16,352 nucleotides of DNA, from NCBI GenBank assembly GCA_026986085.1, contig JALSPE010000035.1, positions 1-16,352 of the forward strand. The letters are read 5' to 3'. A model generated the notes under the pieces. It worked only from the letters and a program-made list of their open reading frames with translations, had not been told where the DNA came from and made no database searches. How positions within the stretch are numbered: the first letter of the stretch is position 1; every line of letters begins with the position of its first letter. The stretch is from Campylobacteraceae bacterium. Lineage in GTDB: Bacteria; Campylobacterota; Campylobacteria; Campylobacterales; Sulfurovaceae. The translations under genes and the position numbers were made by a program. Below are positions 15,518 through 16,352 of this stretch, one piece after another.

Positions 15518-15561
15518 GATGGACAAGACTTTAACTTATTTTAGTTAAACTCCTGTCCATC
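15518..15561 (-). promoter_or_regulatory. Near-perfect 44-nt hairpin immediately after tRNA-Thr(GGT)
   Basis: GATGGACA pairs with TGTCCATC (8 bp), then GGAG faces GTCT (a G-U, G-C and A-U pair, then a G-G mismatch), then TTTAACT pairs with AGTTAAA (7 bp) around a 6-nt loop: 18 pairs with a single mismatch. It begins 4 nt after the tRNA CCA end. No U-tract follows, which argues against an intrinsic terminator and for an RNase III or tRNA 3'-processing signal. Confidence 0.6.
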
Positions 15562-15565
15562 ACGC

Positions 15566-15640
15566 TGGAGCCCAGAAGCGGATTTGAACCGCCGACCTCT
15601 TCCTTACCAAGGAAGTGCTCTGCCCCTGAGCTATCTGGGC
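15566..15640 (-). tRNA. trnT: tRNA-Thr (anticodon GGT)
   Basis: A 75-nt tRNA with CCA encoded. Acceptor arms GCCCAGA and TCTGGGC pair fully; the anticodon stem CTTCC/GGAAG holds TTGGTAA with anticodon GGT; the T-arm has GGTTCAAATCC. It corresponds in position to thrT of E. coli, directly upstream of tuf. Confidence 0.98.
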
Positions 15641-15662
15641 AACTCAATTTAAATTTGGGTTT

Positions 15663-15701
15663 AATATACACTTTTTTACACTAAAATAGAGAAATAGTAT
15701 A
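15663..15701 (-). promoter_or_regulatory. Candidate promoter(s) for tRNA-Thr(GGT)-tuf
   Basis: The 163-bp gap between tRNA-Gly and tRNA-Thr(GGT) holds two -10-like boxes on the minus strand: TATACT (15701-15696), after a run of seven T residues, and GTGTATATT (box 15668-15663), about 23 nt before the tRNA. Both suit the T-rich Campylobacterota promoter style. Neither is a perfect match. Confidence 0.35.
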
Positions 15702-15746
15702 AAAAAATATACAATAAAATTTTTAGAATTTGACCGAATTGAGATT

Positions 15747-15795
15747 GAGCTGTTGAATACTAACAACAAATGTTTATAGTAAGAAAACTCAGCTC
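15747..15795 (-). other. Nested hairpin after tRNA-Gly
   Basis: GAGCTG/CAGCTC (15795-15790 with 15752-15747) encloses TGTTG/CAACA (15768-15764 with 15755-15751). It begins 8 nt after the tRNA-Gly CCA end. It may help 3' maturation of the tRNA or mark the end of the three-tRNA transcript. No clear U-tract directly follows. Confidence 0.35.
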
Positions 15796-15803
15796 CCAGT
15801 TTA

Positions 15804-15880
15804 TGGAGCGGGTGACCGGATTCGAACCGGCGACAACTTGCTTGGAAGGCAAGAGCTCTAGCCAGCTGAGCTACACCCGC
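15804..15880 (-). tRNA. trnG: tRNA-Gly (anticodon TCC)
   Basis: A 77-nt tRNA with CCA encoded. Acceptor arms GCGGGTG and CACCCGC pair fully; the anticodon stem CTTGC/GCAAG holds CTTCCAA with anticodon TCC; the T-arm has GGTTCGAATCC. It lies 12 nt after tRNA-Tyr and matches the position of glyT in E. coli. Confidence 0.98.
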
Positions 15881-15892
15881 AGTTATAAGTTA

Positions 15893-15978
<86 letters not shown>

Positions 15979-16012
15979 AAGTCTTATATTACTGGTCAAA
16001 CACTGATAAAAA

Positions 16013-16089
16013 TGGAGCTGGTGATGGGACTCGAACCCGCGACCTGCTGATTACAAATCAGCTGCTCTAGCCAACTGAGCTACACCAGC
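16013..16089 (-). tRNA. trnT: tRNA-Thr (anticodon TGT)
   Basis: A 77-nt tRNA with CCA encoded. Acceptor arms GCTGGTG and CACCAGC pair fully; the anticodon stem GCTGA/TCAGC holds TTTGTAA with anticodon TGT; the T-arm has GGTTCGAGTCC. It is the first gene of the cluster, 34 nt before tRNA-Tyr, and matches thrU in E. coli. Confidence 0.98.
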
Positions 16090-16113
16090 ACTCCGAACAC
16101 ATTCTTAAAATGT

Positions 16114-16150
16114 GAGTGCAATTATACAAAAGAAAACTTAAACAATTATT
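16114..16150 (-). promoter_or_regulatory. Main promoter of the tRNA-tuf cluster
   Basis: TTTTGTATAATTGCAC on the minus strand has a perfect TATAAT (16126-16121) after a T-rich upstream stretch. Transcription would start near 16114, about 25 nt before tRNA-Thr(TGT). The first transcribed bases form the hairpin CACATT/AATGTG (16114-16098), so the primary transcript probably begins with a stem. No -35 match is needed in this phylum. Confidence 0.7.
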
Positions 16151-16352
16151 AAATAATTTAAAAAATAGATAAAAAAGAGTGTTTTATATATTTATTAAGC
16201 TCTAACTGTGCAATAAGGTATTAATTAAATTTATAGCATCAAGCAGAAAATTTATAAAGAATATTTACCATTTAATAATCAATTTTTTGCATAACTCAAT
16301 AAAAAAGTATATTTTAATGATAGATCTTTTGCATCTTTTATTATTTCTGATA
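16127..16352. other. AT-rich region upstream of the tRNA cluster
   Basis: This stretch is very AT-rich and has no gene I can support. On the minus strand two frames are open from the window edge (to stops at 16279 and 16265), so the 3' end of a neighbouring gene may be present. On the plus strand an ATG at 16317 opens a hydrophobic frame to the edge but lacks a ribosome binding site. Confidence 0.4.

Noticed and set aside
16265..16351. 3' end of a minus-strand gene entering from the right edge
   Set aside because: Two different frames are open from the edge and neither stretch is recognisable; 23-28 codons are not enough to decide.
16317..16352. Possible plus-strand gene start (ATG then a hydrophobic frame to the window edge)
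   Set aside because: Only 12 codons are visible, with no ribosome binding site or clear promoter.

Overview
The window looks like a chromosomal housekeeping locus from an AT-rich member of the Campylobacterota (former Epsilonproteobacteria). The evidence is the family resemblance of EF-Tu, RpoB/RpoC and the ribosomal proteins, the T-rich promoters with clear TATAAT boxes, and the gene order. rpoB and rpoC are separate genes, so it is probably not Helicobacter or Wolinella, where they are fused. The genus cannot be fixed from the sequence alone. Every gene lies on the minus strand, so transcription runs from high to low coordinates.

Layout in transcription order: an AT-rich promoter region (16352-16090); a tRNA cluster Thr(TGT)-Tyr(GTA)-Gly(TCC) (16089-15804); a 163-bp gap; tRNA-Thr(GGT) (15640-15566); a hairpin-rich tuf leader; tuf (EF-Tu); rpmG (L33); tRNA-Trp(CCA); secE; nusG; rplK (L11); rplA (L1); a structured leader; rplJ (L10); rplL (L7/L12); a 246-bp structured spacer; rpoB; rpoC; a 267-bp intergenic region with tandem promoter-like motifs; then sdhA and the first 34 codons of sdhB, cut by the window edge. 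The tRNA Thr-Tyr-Gly-Thr-tuf-secE-nusG-rplKAJL-rpoBC order is the ancient bacterial arrangement also seen in E. coli (thrU-tyrU-glyT-thrT-tufB ...). The Campylobacterota-type insertions are rpmG and tRNA-Trp.

Functionally the block supplies tRNAs and EF-Tu, the ribosomal stalk and its base (L11, L10, L7/L12) and L1, the transcription factor NusG, the translocon subunit SecE, and the two large RNA polymerase subunits. The last two genes belong to a different system: the flavoprotein and iron-sulfur subunits of a succinate dehydrogenase/fumarate reductase-type enzyme.

The coding content is ordinary. The parts worth a second look are non-coding: a predicted three-way-junction RNA between rplL and rpoB, a leader before rplJ that combines a bulged hairpin, a terminator-like hairpin and a long-range loop pairing, a near-perfect 44-nt hairpin right after tRNA-Thr(GGT), and three copies of a TTGTATAATTT promoter motif (one pointing back at rpoC) in the rpoC-sdhA gap. 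No mobile element, CRISPR array, rRNA gene or novel protein system was seen.
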